From assembly GCA_963978895.1 (NCBI GenBank), contig OZ022247.1, positions 201,501 to 265,500 on the forward strand: a DNA stretch of 64,000 nt. The letters are read 5' to 3'. Within the stretch, counting starts at the first letter, position 1, and every line of letters begins with the position of its first letter. Below, in pieces: positions 1 through 12,124 of this stretch. Under the pieces are notes generated by a model, which was given only the letters and a program-made list of their open reading frames with translations, was not told where the DNA came from and made no database searches. Made by a program: the position numbers and the translations under genes. Source of the stretch: Erpobdella octoculata (Eukaryota; Annelida; Clitellata; Hirudinida; Erpobdellidae).

Positions 1-135
1 CCACTTCAAAGTTAATAACGTATATGATAATACTACCACTTCAAATTAAATACTGTATATGATAATACTACCATTTTAAATTAAACACCATATATGATAA
101 TACTACCACTTCAAATTAAATTAAAATATAATACC
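1..135. repeat. 35-bp minisatellite, about 3.9 copies
   Basis: A unit of about 35 bp beginning ccacttcaaa and ending gataatacta repeats from position 1, with new copies near 36, 71 and 106. The array is cut by the left edge of the window, so its true length is unknown. It lies downstream of the IPO9 stop codon. No coding potential is seen. Confidence 0.85.
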
Positions 136-1714
136 ACCACTTTTGTTATTTTCATCTGTAAATTACATTGAAATGTAGTTTTTAAGTACATAATTACAAA
201 TTGTTTATGCTTTTAAACAGAGAAATACTGTTTATTCAATTACTCAATAAGCAGTTTCAGTTGTGAAGTAAAAAAATTACACTAAAAATATAAAAATTCT
301 ATCATATAAGAAATATAGTTATAAATATTTACGATATTATCAACCACTTTTATTTTATTTGAAACAACTGGAAACTCAAAACTGGTTTTAGAAGAGTTTA
401 AACTTTATTCCAAACAAATGGCCAAGTGCTTAAAATAAAAAATTTAATTTATAATTGTAGAATTATTTTTAATTGTAGTTGAATCTTATATCAGCTGACC
501 GATTGCGTTGGACAACAATTGAGGAAGAGATTTTGAACCGTTTGCTTTTCCTCCTATTTTGAACGCCATATTCCGTTCTCACGTCGTGAAATTAATTTAC
601 CAAAATAATTTAACTAAAATCTCAGCATTTAAGAAATAACGTTAACTATAAAATCTCCCAAAGAATGATATCACAACACGGTCGTCTTATTATCGAAGTT
701 TGGACCTGGTAATACTAACGGCCAAAGCAGAATAAAAATAGGTTCTACATTTTACCTATTATTAACTTTACACTGGTCTGAGATGAGTTTATACCTATTA
801 CATATTTTGTTATGCTTCTTCAAAGTAACAGAAAGCTTAGGTACTTTGCTGACCCCATCGGTATTAGTATTTATTTACACATGTGCTTACGACACTGTTT
901 ATTAGTTTTTTTTCTAAGCTAGAGTCTTCCTAAAAAAAATATGGGCATTCTTGAGCAATGTGGTCGGCGCCGGTTTACCAGTTCAGTGCTAATTAGATCA
1001 AATCATCTAATAAACTACCGTCCAAAGAGCTGGTTTCCAGTTAAAAGTTCACAATTGATTATTGCTACGGATTTTTCCATCTAGATCAGGGCGGATCCAA
1101 GAGAATGACGGGTTGAGACAAACAAGTAACACAACACACGGAAAATACGCGCTCGGCAAAACGACAGCCTCAATGAAGTTCAACATCCAAGACAGAATTA
1201 AACAAATTCAATTTTTTGTTGTTGAAATCCTATTGCACATTTTCCTTTCACTATTTTACTAAAGACCAGTCTTTTGATTTTTTTTCTTCACTAGTGGAAC
1301 AATGATGAACGATGAACACTCGAATGTTACACAAATTGCATAAAGACAATTAATTACACAACTATAACATAACATTAAATAATAAAAAATATTAATCTGC
1401 CAATACTCAACATTTAATAATAATAATAATAATTAGTTTAACTGTGTAAACAAATTCAAACAAACATAAGTGAAGTTAACACAATGCCACATGTCTTTCT
1501 TCCTTCATCCATCCATCTCTTCTACACTAACATTCAATGTACAAAAGCATAATATACAAGCGAGACAGTAAAAGTTTGTGATGGAAAAGAGTGTAATTCG
1601 GAGCGCGAATATTTATAAAAAAAAAACTACTCAAGGAGACGTTCAAGTAATTTAAGCATTTCAACAGGAAAAAAAACTATAAATAAGTAATAATAATAAT
1701 AAAATTCTGATTAT
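136..1714. other. AT-rich intergenic DNA, nothing recognised
   Basis: No ORF with recognisable protein similarity or codon structure is seen on either strand. A 66-codon open frame near 1062-1262 has no family features and no splice partners. The stretch has poly-A/T runs and an ataata run near 1420. It is probably distal 3' flank of IPO9, or flank of an unseen neighbour to the left. Confidence 0.5.
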
Positions 1715-1720
1715 TTTATT
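1715..1720 (-). terminator. Possible poly(A) signal of IPO9
   Basis: TTTATT on the plus strand reads AATAAA on the minus strand, about 560 nt beyond the IPO9 stop. In DNA this AT-rich the hexamer is common by chance, so this is only a candidate 3' end. Confidence 0.22.
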
Positions 1721-1730
1721 AATAGAGAAT

Positions 1731-1857
1731 CGACCAACCACAATCTATCTTTCAAAACCAATCGACCAGCCACAATCGATATTTCAAAACCAATCCACCA
1801 ATCGCAATTGATCTTTCAAAACCAATCCACCAATCGTAATCGATCTTTCAAAACCAA
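1731..1857. repeat. 32-bp minisatellite, 4 copies
   Basis: Four diverged copies of a 32-bp unit ending tttcaaaaccaat lie in tandem. The array would fall within or just past the IPO9 3' UTR. No splice or coding signal is apparent in it. Confidence 0.8.
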
Positions 1858-2276
1858 CCAACCACTCATTCAAGCATCTTCAAGCATTGCAAATGCGTAA
1901 TGTGAAAATAAATAGTTTTTTTCCTATAATTTTTATACTTAGAAGCTCAATGTGAATAAAAAAACTCAGATAAGTCTTCCATGGTAACCGTTGACAATTC
2001 GACAATCGAGTCATGTGACTCAAACTTCAAAGGACGTGTAGAACAAAATTGAAAAAATATACATACGAATACAAACTATTTCACTTTTAAGCAATCACTT
2101 TTCATCACAATACTTTTCCATAACTAAAGCTTTCTCTCTATGCCCAATAACCATCTTTAGAACAACCCACCAAATGACCACAAGTTCTCAACACTGCAAC
2201 AACTTTCACAACAATTCAATCATTATCATCACCAGTGATCAAATAACTGCTTAGTTCACGTGACGATCGGGCAGGA

Positions 2277-5200
2277 TCAGGCCCTGATCCCGATCATTCC
2301 CAGGACTTTCCTTTCGGAAACGTTGTGGTGCTGGGAAAAGAGAGAGTAGCACGGCTGTCTCGAGAGCATCTGGAGAAATTCCGTCAGGTAGGCCTGTAAA
2401 CGACAAAATGAAATAAACGATCAACAACTACAAATCAGATAGGCCTCTAAACGACAAAATGAAATAAATGATCAACAACTACAAAACAGATTAGAAGAAT
2501 AAATAAAGTATCTGCCATCATCATGGCTCCAATTCTTATCGGATCATCTCAGCTGAGCCAGGAACATGTAAGTTTCCTCTCAATAAATCTAACAACCACT
2601 ACAGGTAAGCTTACCTGTAGGTCGACTTTACTGACGGGGTCGCTGTCTGCATCGGGATCGTCGTACTGGTCCTCCCCATCGGTCTCGTAATCCAGCCCGT
2701 CGGCCATGAAGTTGCCGTTGTCAGTGGCAACGTCTTCTTCCATGCCGACGTCAAGGGATAATTCGTTTTCTTCCTCCACTTCGCCGTCGATGTCTTCTTC
2801 TTCTTCATCGTCGTCATCAAATTCGTCATCCTGGCGAACGGGGAATTAAAGTATTATGAGTGACATCTTTTAAAAACTTATTCATGCACATGTTTACTCC
2901 GCATTACACGTAAATTATCAATTTCTTTGGTTAAAAGTTATTTGAATTTATCTACCTATCCCTCTCTAAAGATGCATAAAAGTCCACACACACACACAAA
3001 CTCAAACTGAGGCCATCACTCTTACTCACCTTTTCTTCATTCTTGCATAGATTGTGCTCAATTTGATTGGACAGTTCATTGACCAGTAGTTTGTACATCT
3101 TGACGAACACGGGGACAACAGTCCACTTGTTTGGATCTGATTGGACAACAAATAAGCCAATCATTTCAAATCGGATTATCGATCGGGGTCGTTACATCTC
3201 GACCATCGTTCATAAACCAAACAAACCTTTGATGGCCTTTGACCTTGTTTTGATCCCACCTACATTTTCTACAATTAGGTCACCCATGACCTGAATGTTC
3301 TGAAGGCGTTGGTCGTCGCTCGAAATAGTGTATTCGACCAACTTACAGAGTGCCAGTGAACTGGAAGAAAAAAAGTAGTACCAACTAATCAACAACGACA
3401 CAGCTAGCAAAATAAATACAACACAATACAAGAATAAAAAAAGACAACACACAATCACTAACAAACTTACATACTTACGTACATGCACACGCAAAATAAG
3501 GACTACACACAATCACGAATATATGTATGTACACACACACACACACACACTCACAAAACAAGGAACTCACACAATCACAGACAAACATACACACACACTC
3601 TCACAAAACAAGGAACTCACACAATCACAGACAAACATATGCACACAAAACAAGGACCACTCACAATCACAAACAAACAAACATACACACGCACGCAAAA
3701 CAGCGACCACGCCAACGTACCTGACTTTTCTGTCGTAGTCGCCAAAGAAAAGGTGTTGTTTCCCACACCACTCAGTGAGGACAAACTGCAGTGCCGACTC
3801 CCCGGTCGGACTTGGAACGCTGCACAGGAAGTCAATCATCGGTGCCATCTGAGTTTCCACCAGTTTGGCGAAGACCAGCACCAAACTCTGGAACACAAAA
3901 AAAAAACACGTCTTGCTATTGGTTGAAAGTTATAAGCCGACAGCACCCAGTTTGTAAGCCGGAAAGTACGTATTACTACTTGATGGCAACTCCAAACTAC
4001 AAATCAGGCTAGCACTCAGTTCACATCATTATCATCACCACCACCACGACTTTACACAGAACCCTAACCACACACAACATTCTCACAATTTACCTAATTA
4101 CAACCTACCTGCGTAACGGTAAGCGTTTCAGCCTGGTACAGCTTGCATAGAATGCACCTGAGAATGAAGTTGAGGTCGTTACCCAGACGAGCCCCCATTT
4201 TGGCGATCAGGACGGAGACGAGCCTTCCGACGTACGTCGCGGTGTACTCGGACGTCTTGGGGTCGAGGAGTTTTTCGATGACCTTGACCACGTAGAAGAC
4301 GCCATTGCAGCCTGGAAAGAGAGAGAAAAAAACGTCGAAAGGGCGTTCGATTCAAAGTTTCGGTGGATTTGTAGAAATATGATTAAAACGAATGACTATT
4401 AAGTTGCTCTGACAATCTATCTACCTGCCTGTTTACCTGTCAGACAATCAATCTACCTGCACATTTACCTGTCAGACAAGCAATCTACCTGATAGTTTTA
4501 CGTCCCTCCAAATTTACTGTTGTCACAATTGAATTGACTACACCTATGCATGTCATAATTACCTATTGATGTCATCATTAAGACTACCCATTATTAACAT
4601 CATCATGACTACCCATTATTAACATCATCATCATCATCATGACTACCCATTCACATCATTATCAACCCTTCATGCCATCATCATCATCACCTGAAGACTC
4701 ACCACTGCCGTCTCTCCAGTTCTCGATCTGCTCCAGGGCCACGGACACGAAGGCCCTCAGACATTCCCCGCCGCTCTGAAGGGTGGAATTGTCGTCCGTG
4801 TCCAGTGTGCACCTGAACGCGGCAGGGAAGGCTTGCTGGATGAGGACGCTGTCCAAAGGACGGGGGCACTTTCTGACGAGCATCTTTATGACGTCGAGAC
4901 TAACCTGTGAATTGGACAGGTGAAAATGTTCATCGATGAAGATACAAACCACTAAAGGTATATCACAAATTTTTGTTTTGGAGGACTGAAATACTAACTA
5001 CAGATGTGTGCACCTCACCTCACCTCACAAAACAATCCACTCTTAACACCTTACTAATAATCCAGGTATTTAAATTCTACCCTCTCCCGTAATTCCGTTA
5101 CTAACCGACTGCATGCCAAAGGGGATCTTGTCTAAGGGCATCTGTAGAATACTGAGAAGTGTCGGAAGAATGCGATGGAGAAGAGGAACTATGCACATCT

Positions 5201-8200
5201 CATTCTTTGCGAGGGTAGCGAAGATATCTTGCGAGATGCTTACCACTACGGGGTCTGGGCGGGTTGATTACAATCACGTAAGTTAGTATTTTGTTGTTAT
5301 TAAAATTTATTTAAAAATCACATTTGAAAATAATTGACGATACTTATCAACTGAATACTAAACTAGATTCTCTGGCTATGTTGTGGTGTATTTTATGAAG
5401 TGGAAGTTCTAATGCTACAACCTTCACCTTTACCTTCGGAGGTCGGAATGCAACACCCGCCCTCCCGAATATTAAGATAGAAAGACCTACCAGAACTGTG
5501 CCTCAAGAATATCGAGATGACGAAAGGACTGACTTCGCTTTCCACTGCCGCCGTGAACTCCAGATCCACCTGATGTGAGGAAATAATTTATCAAAACATG
5601 ACCGAAAGAAAATCAGTATAATCATCACTGCCAGTTAAAAAAAAAAAAAACTTAACCATTTCATGAGGTTCATCATGGTACCATAAAAAGACTTCAAAAT
5701 TAATGCATTTATTACTTATATAATGTACTACTGAGTTGTACACAATGTTTTGTGTACTTCACTTGAAATTTTACTAAAACATCACATTTCATCTATATTT
5801 AATCCATCACCAATACTCAACAAGAAGCACTTCATCATCAAACCTCACAGCCAAACACGCTCACTCACCAACCTCACTTAGAAACACGCCCACCAAACTC
5901 ACTTCGAACCACGCTCACCAACCTCAAGAATAATGGCAAGAGACTCGAGGCATAGATTGAGAATCTCTCTGTTGAACTGGGTCGCCACGGACAAAACCCC
6001 GTTGACCATGTCCTTGATGAAAGGTCGCAGGGTCAGCTGACCCTCGGACGAATGGCGGCAATACTCGCAGACGGATCTGATGCCGCAGATGCGCAGGCAT
6101 GTGTTCTGCGTCGGCTTTATGCTGGCTACGGTGGCATGCATGAACCTGAGAAGAAGACGTTTAAATGAGGAAATAAATAATAAATGAGAAAAAAGGTTAA
6201 ATGAGGAAATAATAAATAATTTAAATCCTGATCATCTTTTCAGTTAAAAAAAACAAATTTTTAAAGACAAAATTAGGAAACTTTAGCAAAACTTCCAATA
6301 TCAGTCAGTAAGGAAAAAAAAATAATAATAATAATAGAAGAATGTCCACCACTATTATTATTATTATTAACCTGATTTATAAAGCATCAAACAGTTTGTT
6401 TCATCTATTAAACAGCATTAACGCTAAAACCAAGATTTAAAAATGCGAATTAAAAGAAAAAATTAATACAAGTGATTAAGCAATACATCCACAAGCTGAA
6501 AATCTATTTAACACAAAAGCCAGCCTACTTGTCAAGCAGTTCCGGAGTCATACAGCTGGCAAATCGAGAAGCAAGCCATATTGCTCGGCCAATGAGGAAT
6601 GGAGGTACTGCATAGAAAGAATCCACGGATTGGATGCTTAGTATAACTTATGAATATTAATGACATCAGCCAATAATCTTGGATTAAATTATCTAACTAA
6701 CTACTATAACGTATTAAATTCGATATATTTTAAATTTCATACAGCTAAAAACGAAACTATTAAATAGATAAAATAGTCACCGTTTTGCGTCAGGAGGGGT
6801 AGGGCCACATTCTGGAGGAGACCCGGTACATCGAAATCAGGACTGATGGTGGTCCCTCCCTCGGTTGTCGGGGCGAGGATCTTGCACACCTTTCCGACTG
6901 CCAGAAAAGTGGCTTCGTACAGCTTCCACCTTTAAAAGAAAAATATCATTACTAATATAATATAACTATTTGTTATCCATTCATTTATAAAAAAAAAATT
7001 CTCCTGGCAGTACTGCACTCTTCGGTCAGTCTCGGAAGCACTCCGTGTCACAACAGTCGATCGATCGTACTCAATAATACTCAATAACACTGTGGCCAAA
7101 AAACCAACCAGCAATTTCAATAGAAATTTATATCTTCCAGCCAGAATTTTATAAGTCATCTATAACACCATAGGTTTTTATCAAAACTGTCAAAAACAAT
7201 CATGGAAAAAAACAACCAAAACAAAGAATACCGTGGCTACAAGAACTACCACAGCTACAAGAACTACCACAGCTACAAGAACTACCACAGCTACATGAAC
7301 TTACCACAGCTACAAGAACTACCACAGCTACAAGAACCTACCACAACTACAAGAACTACCACAGCTACAAGAACTTACCACAGCTACAAGAACTACCACA
7401 GCTACATGAACTTACCACAGCTACATGAACTTACCACAGCTACATGAACTACCACAGCTACAAGAACTTACCACAGCTACATGAACTTACCACTTGTCAT
7501 TTCCAGCTTGCTTCATTTCGTCGGCATTCCTAATGTGCTTCTGAGAAGCCCTGTTCAGAGCGGCAATGGAAGTTTTCGGGTACGTTCCGAAGATCGTCTG
7601 GCAGAATAGAAATAGAATAATTATTTAAAAAAATTAAATTAAACAAATAGAAAAGAGTAAAAAATAATCAAATATATGATTATAAAAATAAATGTTGCAC
7701 TACTACTACTATATATATATATATATATGAGAATCTCACAACCATATCGAATTTGAAACACCGACCAATAACAATTCTCGTGCAGAAATCCTGACGCTGT
7801 ATTGGTAAGAATCATCTTCCTCATCCTCAACGAAAGAATCGGGATTGGTCTCCCACTTTCGAATCTGACCAATCAAAAATAAAACAGCAACTGAAAGCGA
7901 AGCAGATATAACGACAACAGCAACAACGAAAAACACACGTCCAGTAACCCAATGTCAACCGCGTTGACATTATCCACATTATGATTATCCCTATCGCTGG
8001 TGATGATTATTCAATCAACATCTCATTATGGGGATAAACCAAAACTTGATCTCACAACAGCACCATGTCAACAATTAATATTATATTATTATCCAATCAA
8101 TAGTCAACAGAACGTTCGACACACAACGAAAACCACCACCACAATTATCTTCATCATCATCACTAACACCATTTTCATTATCACCTACATCATCAACATT

Positions 8201-11200
8201 AACACTATCACCTTCATCATTACCACCACCACCACTATCACCTTCTTCATCATCATCACTACCACTACAACTGTGACTACCTGATCCTCGGTTATCTGCA
8301 TGTAGATGATGATGTAATGGAACATCTGCTCCGTCGCTTTCTTAATCTTCGCTCGGAAACTGCTCATCTCCAGGAGGGTGTGGATGAATTCAAAGTTGCT
8401 CTCAATGTAGTTGCTATACCCAAGAACTTTGCCTGTCGCGGAATAAGTAAGAGCATGCGAATTGAGAGCGATATTTAGAAAAAGAAAGACAAACAGGTAT
8501 AACATATGCATTAAAAAAAAATGATGATGGTGAGTGTGGAATGTCATAAATCATGCAAATATCGGAAGGTAATTAAAAAATTAACATAAATTATAATATA
8601 AACAAAAAAATTAAGAAACTCAAAACAACAGCATTCTAGTATAATGCATTAAAAAAACGTGAGGTTGATGTGAGCTGAATGCATAATCACGGAAGGTAAT
8701 TAAAAACCTTAACATAAATTATAATAATAAAATATTAACTTAAAATAATAAGAAACTCAAAACATCACCATTCTAGTATAATTTTTAAGTATATACAAAC
8801 AACGATCATGGAGTTTAAAAATAAATCTTACAATCAGAATCCACGGGGTCATCCAGTTCGCCGGAACCGTTCACCACAGTTTCAACGTAGCTGCAGGTCC
8901 AGAGAAAGAAAAACAAGGCCAATTCATTAGCATAAAACATGATAATTTGTCTAATTAATATTCTTATAATAAATTGATAACAGAAAAAAATTGAATGAAC
9001 TGACAGCTCAGCTGTGGTGGTGAGCGAGTACCAAACGGTCTCCAGGATTGGCTGGATGCACTTGCTCATGTACGACGGGAAGGAGCGAATCAGAATGGTC
9101 AACGTCTGAAAGGTGAAGGTTACATGCAAAAAACACGCGTAAGCGATCGGTCGATGAAAATAATTATTACGACTGCTGATTCGTTTAAAAGCGAACCTTG
9201 ACTATTTCCATCTTCAGGCCGCTGTCGGATACAAGGGGGTCGTTGTTTCTCAGGTAGGTTAAAAATAACTCGAGGAAATTCGGTAAAATGTTAAACAGCA
9301 AGCTCTTTGCCGTGCCCTGGTATGAAAGCAAGTTGATAATTTAATAATAATAATTTGATAATTTAATAGCTTAATTAATAATAACTTTAAATAAACAATA
9401 AAATAATTACTCAATAAATTAAATGTTTAATAAACTTATTTATGCCAAACTTATAATTATAAAATAAAACAGAATTCCATATTCAAAACAAGCAAGTAGT
9501 TTTGCAAGCCAACAAAAAAAACATATGATCAAAGAGCTTACGTATTTAACATTATTTTCTTCTATGATGACGGAGATGCAGTTGAACATGATGCTCACGA
9601 CCCTCGACCTCGTTCTCACTCCATAAACTTCCACCTTGATTGGTTAAAAGCGAAAAAACGACGTTCAGTTCGACCAATCGGGAAGTACGGTTTTTTTTTT
9701 AAATCGCAAGATTTAAGTTTCGTCAAAGAGGAGCGTGAAATTTAAAATAATTAAATGAAAACGTGGATGCAAATTGCGGAACTTTGAAATTGACCCCACA
9801 AAACAGAAAAATCAGATCGGCTGCAGTCGATTGAATTTACTAAAAAAAATAATTTCTGCACGAATTAAAAAGCTACCTTGTTCAGCTGGAGGATGTTGCA
9901 AAGTTCCGGGAACAAAACGGGAGCAATTTGGTAGATCTGATTTCCGGTTATTTCACGACTGAATTCTGGAAAGAGAGAACAAAATGTGTCGTTGAAATTG
10001 TGCAGGCGATGGAAATATTTCATCGATTTCATAATGTTTTATTCCATTTAAATCATAATGTTTTATTCCATTTAAATCATAATGTTTTATTCCATTTAAA
10101 TCATAATGTTTTATTCCATTTAAATCATAATGTTTTATTCCATTTAAATCATAATGTTTTATTCCATTTAAATCATAATGTTTTATTCCATTTAAATCAT
10201 AATGTTTTATTCCATTTAAATCAACTCATAGCATTCTGAGCCAGTGTTTGAGCTACCGCGTGAGACGCCCCCAGTAACATGTTTATTGAATTAGAATAGC
10301 AATGATTAATATAAATCCTGATTAAAAATTGAGTCTCCATAATTTTAAGGCTCCTTAAAGCAAGGGGCCCCCAACCGAGGGTTGGGGGTAGTGACCCCAG
10401 CACTGTTACGAGCGCAACATAATTCTTGGATTCGTCGGCACGACAGCCAATCAGCTCCCTGCTCGTACGAACAATCAAAAAACTCGACTGAATCTCAACC
10501 AACAATTCAACAAGCATCCCAATCGAAACATCTTTGATTCGTCCAATCACAACGACGCCTGGAATATAAAAACCTGACACACGCACCTAGCAACACCCTG
10601 GTGGTTCCGTGAACGTAGTCGTGGTTACCGCTGACCAGAGCTTTCATGAGGATTTCAAAAAGTTCCGGCCACGACTCGGGCCAGTCCCAGGCAGCTATGG
10701 CGGAGATGACGTAAGCGACGCTGGACCTGATCTTGCTGATTGACTCGCTCAATCCATTCACTATTAGATGTCTAATGGCAGCTTTTGCCTGTTACGGAGG
10801 ATATGAAAACCAATCAATCAATATGGAATGTGTTTATTTAAACATATAAAATCGTAAAAGATAATGAAAAAACCCAAGATTACATGCACTTTATAAATCA
10901 ATTTTATTTTTCTATCCTACATTACAATGAAAGAACATCATTATCATCTTCATTCATTTATTTATTAATTTAGTCATTCATTAATCTATTTTCTCATTTA
11001 TTTTTTTTTTAATTTAAAAATCCTCCATTCTTCTAAACTAGATAAAAATCAAGTCTTTTTTTATACTTTTATCTAAAAATTCTCAACTAGCCACTAAGGG
11101 TATTGAAACTCACGTTAGAAAGAATATCTTCTAAAACACGTCGTACAAACATATCAGAACAAACCAGAATAGAATAGAACAATAGAATAGACTTACAGAT

Positions 11201-12124
11201 TCCGTGGCTTCCGGAGCGACGAACTTTTCCGATATCGAAGACCAGTGGACCTCCACGTACTGCTTGAGGATGATGGATGCGAGCTGACGAACAGCGAGAG
11301 GCCCAGACGGGTCAATCACCAGCTCCGCCAGTACAACGCCGTACTCTTTTCGGAAAAATTAAAAAAAAGAATAAAAACGTGAAAACTGTAATTTCAGTTT
11401 TCTCCAAACTGATGTCGATGCCGAAAAATACGAATGGTTTATTAAACAATATCCCGTGTTCTCTAAGTATTTCTAGACATTTCAGTTTGAATTGTGAAAT
11501 TAGTTTTGTTTTAATTTGTTTTTAAATTTAATGGTCAAACAAATAATTGGAGAAGAAAGTGGAAAAATAATGGGGGTATATGGTAAGGTGGGTGGAATAA
11601 TGAGGGAAAGTGGTAGGGTAGGAGGACAGACAGTTTGAATGTAATAACGCTTTGAATTTGCTTTTTCTCTGCGTTTTTAAATTTAAACTTTAACTCGGTG
11701 TACAAAAAAACAAATCTGTTGAAAGCAAATAGATAAGTAGAATAAATTTCTAGAATTTATCTAGTAGATGTCTATCAAATTTATATATATTACTAGTTAA
11801 TTTTTTATATTTCTGTATATATCATAAAACAAGGAAAATATACTCACTGAAACTGTCAACAGAGACAGCTGATAAATCTCATAAAATTAAAAAATGATAA
11901 AATACGAAACAATAGGAAAGCACACTAGAAGCCACAATACCTTCAGTGACTTCCAAAAGCTTCAGTTGTTTCTCTCCGGCATTTCTGAGAGACTGGTCAG
12001 GAGATAGAATTGCAGTCAGGCAATCTACCATGGATTTCTTGAGGGCAGGACTGCGGTCGCACACCGCTCCTGTTCCACCGCCACCGGCGCAATTGTTAGC
12101 TTGGTTATGAATTGGGTCTTGCAT
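2277..12124 (-). CDS. IPO9: Importin-9, complete gene, 23 coding exons, 1061 aa
   Basis: Importin-beta family nuclear import receptor. From the family, importin-9 carries H2A-H2B histones, actin and basic proteins through the nuclear pore and releases them with RanGTP. The joined exons read continuously for 1061 residues, against about 1041 in human. Family-specific stretches are visible throughout: an N-terminal importin-beta segment with LEVTE followed by [35 protein letters not shown] and [27 protein letters not shown]-like and YMQITEDQ blocks; [49 protein letters not shown]; and a C terminus near [10 protein letters not shown]. The acidic loop known in the family is in exon 22 ([13 protein letters not shown]). 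The chosen start is ATG 12122-12124, upstream of the conserved LTAILSP segment; an extra 5' exon cannot be excluded. The stop is TGA at 2277-2279. The gene lies in the same direction as MAGI. Confidence 0.96.
2389..2490. repeat. 51-bp direct duplication spanning the acceptor of IPO9 exon 23
   Basis: Two copies, starting near 2389 and 2440, share the taggcct...taaacgacaaaatgaaata core. The left copy holds the real acceptor (minus strand cag before GCC). The right copy carries the same edge with gag before GCC. The copied segment includes the first few coding bases of exon 23. Confidence 0.85.
3480..3715. repeat. AC-rich minisatellite in IPO9 intron 19
   Basis: (CA)n runs near 3530-3550 and 3590 mix with repeats of acaaggaactcacacaatcac in the intron between exons 19 and 20. 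Open frames here on both strands are repeat artefacts, apart from the exon at 3721-3887. Confidence 0.8.
5855..5935. repeat. ~50-bp duplicated donor edge of IPO9 exon 14
   Basis: The real donor on the minus strand reads GAG followed by gttggtgag at 5922. A second copy, GAG followed by gttggtgagtg, sits about 50 bp further into the intron near 5872. A related, degraded copy lies between them. Confidence 0.65.
7217..7490. repeat. 18-19-bp minisatellite abutting the donor of IPO9 exon 11
   Basis: About 14 copies of a unit built on agaactaccacagctac run directly up to the exon 11 donor at 7490. On the minus strand most copies read gctgtggta(a)gttc. Five of them reproduce a strong GTAAGT donor context, near 7300, 7372, 7408, 7428 and 7467. 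The array therefore looks seeded from the splice site. Confidence 0.9.
8140..8280. repeat. CAT/ACC-rich microsatellite in IPO9 intron 9
   Basis: Imperfect (ATC)n/(ACC)n trinucleotides run up to the donor of exon 9 at 8281. Open frames made of I, T and H residues here are artefacts of the repeat. Confidence 0.8.
10030..10221. repeat. 24-bp minisatellite, 8 near-identical copies
   Basis: The unit cataatgttttattccatt plus taaat repeats head-to-tail eight times in IPO9 intron 3, essentially without mismatches. High purity suggests recent expansion. There are no spacers between units, so this is not a CRISPR array. Confidence 0.95.
10242..10405. mobile_element. Candidate hAT-like MITE, about 164 bp
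   Basis: The segment begins CAGTG and ends CACTG, the terminal pattern of many hAT/Charlie elements. It is flanked by imperfect 8-bp repeats, ttctgagc on the left and ttacgagc on the right (6 of 8 identical). Near the right end is a perfect inverted repeat, cccccaacc / ggttggggg. There is no coding capacity. It lies in IPO9 intron 3 beside the 24-bp minisatellite. The termini match only loosely beyond the first five bases, so the call is tentative. Confidence 0.4.

Larger units (their letters stand above)
2277..12124 (-). other. IPO9: IPO9 coding exon map
   Basis: Coding exons in transcript order: 11941-12124, 11197-11345, 10587-10788, 9877-9965, 9542-9634, 9197-9316, 9005-9105, 8832-8890, 8281-8432, 7760-7864, 7491-7597, 6781-6929, 6529-6607, 5923-6145, 5491-5569, 5106-5254, 4703-4904, 4109-4311, 3721-3887, 3227-3360, 3030-3136, 2615-2830, 2277-2393. 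Lengths sum to 3186 nt (1061 codons plus stop). Every junction keeps phase with GT-AG borders. The least certain border is the 3' end of exon 10 at 7760: the donor reads GTTTCA, and similarity to the human protein drops there. The exon count is close to that of the vertebrate gene as I recall it. Confidence 0.88.

Noticed and set aside
7639..7936. Overlapping minus-strand frames with a hydrophobic start
   Set aside because: Only the central part ([16 protein letters not shown]) is real IPO9 exon 10; the rest is intron sequence.
10030..10221. Evenly spaced 24-bp direct repeats that could suggest a CRISPR array
   Set aside because: Units are directly adjacent without unique spacers, lie in an intron of an animal gene, and there are no cas genes.
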